DNA of 16,310 nucleotides. Source: Cerioporus squamosus (Eukaryota > Basidiomycota > Agaricomycetes > Polyporales > Polyporaceae). The notes beneath the pieces were generated by a model. That model was not told the origin of the DNA, ran no database searches, and saw only the letters and a program-made list of their open reading frames with translations. The stretch covers positions 1-16,310 of the forward strand of contig JABYQS010000641.1 of assembly GCA_022592435.1 (NCBI GenBank). The letters are read 5' to 3'. Positions 16,088 through 16,310 of the stretch are shown here, in pieces. Positions within the stretch are counted from its first letter, which is position 1. Each line of letters opens with the position of its first letter. A program made the position numbers and the translations under genes.

Positions 16088-16310
16088 ATGCAACCCATTG
16101 ACACCAGTCTGACCCGCCTTCTCGGTATGTTCGATCTCCCGCCCAACTTACGTCTCAGCTATATTTAACGACGTTACAGGTAATTCCGTTTCCGGTTGTG
16201 AGCGCTGCCATGGCCCTGGCGACAACCACTCATCACGCTGTAAGCTTGTACATTCAGCTCAAGATGAAACCTCATCTCTGACTGACATACCCAGGCCGAG
16301 GCAACCCGAG
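16088..16310 (+). CDS. Nitronate monooxygenase / 2-nitropropane dioxygenase-like, 5' part only
   Basis: Exon 1 (16088-16124) reads MQPIDTSLTRLLG, a common N terminus of fungal nitronate monooxygenases. Intron 1 is 16125-16179 (GTATGT...TACAG). Exon 2 (16180-16239, 60 nt) in its best frame reads IPFPVVSAAMALATTTHHA, matching the family's PVVSAAMA start of the FMN-binding TIM barrel. Intron 2 is 16240-16294 (GTAAGC...CTGAC...CCCAG). Exon 3 begins AEATR and is cut by the window edge. These flavoenzymes oxidise alkyl nitronates. Exon 1 ends in phase 1 while exon 2 needs phase 0, so the simple splice is off by one base (see findings). The family call rests on about 35 residues. Confidence 0.55.

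Overview
The window looks like nuclear DNA of a filamentous basidiomycete, most likely an Agaricomycete. The evidence is three genes packed with 50-60 nt introns that have GTRNGN donors, CTNAC-like branch sites and YAG acceptors; a DUF6533 membrane-protein gene, a family greatly expanded in Agaricomycetes; and a long fungal LINE with APE endonuclease, reverse transcriptase and RNase H. Species cannot be told from the sequence alone.

Layout, all genes on the + strand. 1-1251: no supported gene, only the leader of the next gene. 1252-3008: a DUF6533 protein gene that I could splice into 13 exons and 362 codons; two exons appear to be only 2 nt long. 3537-4070: a three-exon YciI-like (YCII) protein of 115 residues. 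4071-6918: gene-poor, repeat-like DNA with an inverted repeat, a twice-repeated TTTTCGGGG motif, two perfect hairpins, an A/C-rich tract, a long ORF of doubtful meaning and a degenerate coiled-coil-like remnant. From about 6919 (true 5' end unknown, possibly further left) to 15570: a nearly complete but decayed Tad1-like LINE, with ORF1 (gag-like, CCHC knuckle) at 6919-9629, ORF2 (endonuclease, reverse transcriptase, RNase H, C-terminal CCHC) at 10259-15316, a 3' UTR and an exact 26-A tail. 16088 to the right edge: the first exons of a nitronate monooxygenase/2-nitropropane dioxygenase-like gene, cut by the window end.

The host genes show no operon-like or pathway link; the LINE is an insertion between them. 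The endonuclease and reverse transcriptase stretch is open over 907 codons with every catalytic motif visible, while the RNase H stretch carries one stop and about six single-base frame changes in under 0.6 kb. I see no defence system, CRISPR array, rRNA or convincing tRNA. The most unusual signals are the two 2-nt microexons, the uneven decay of the LINE and the repeat block near 4.4 kb.
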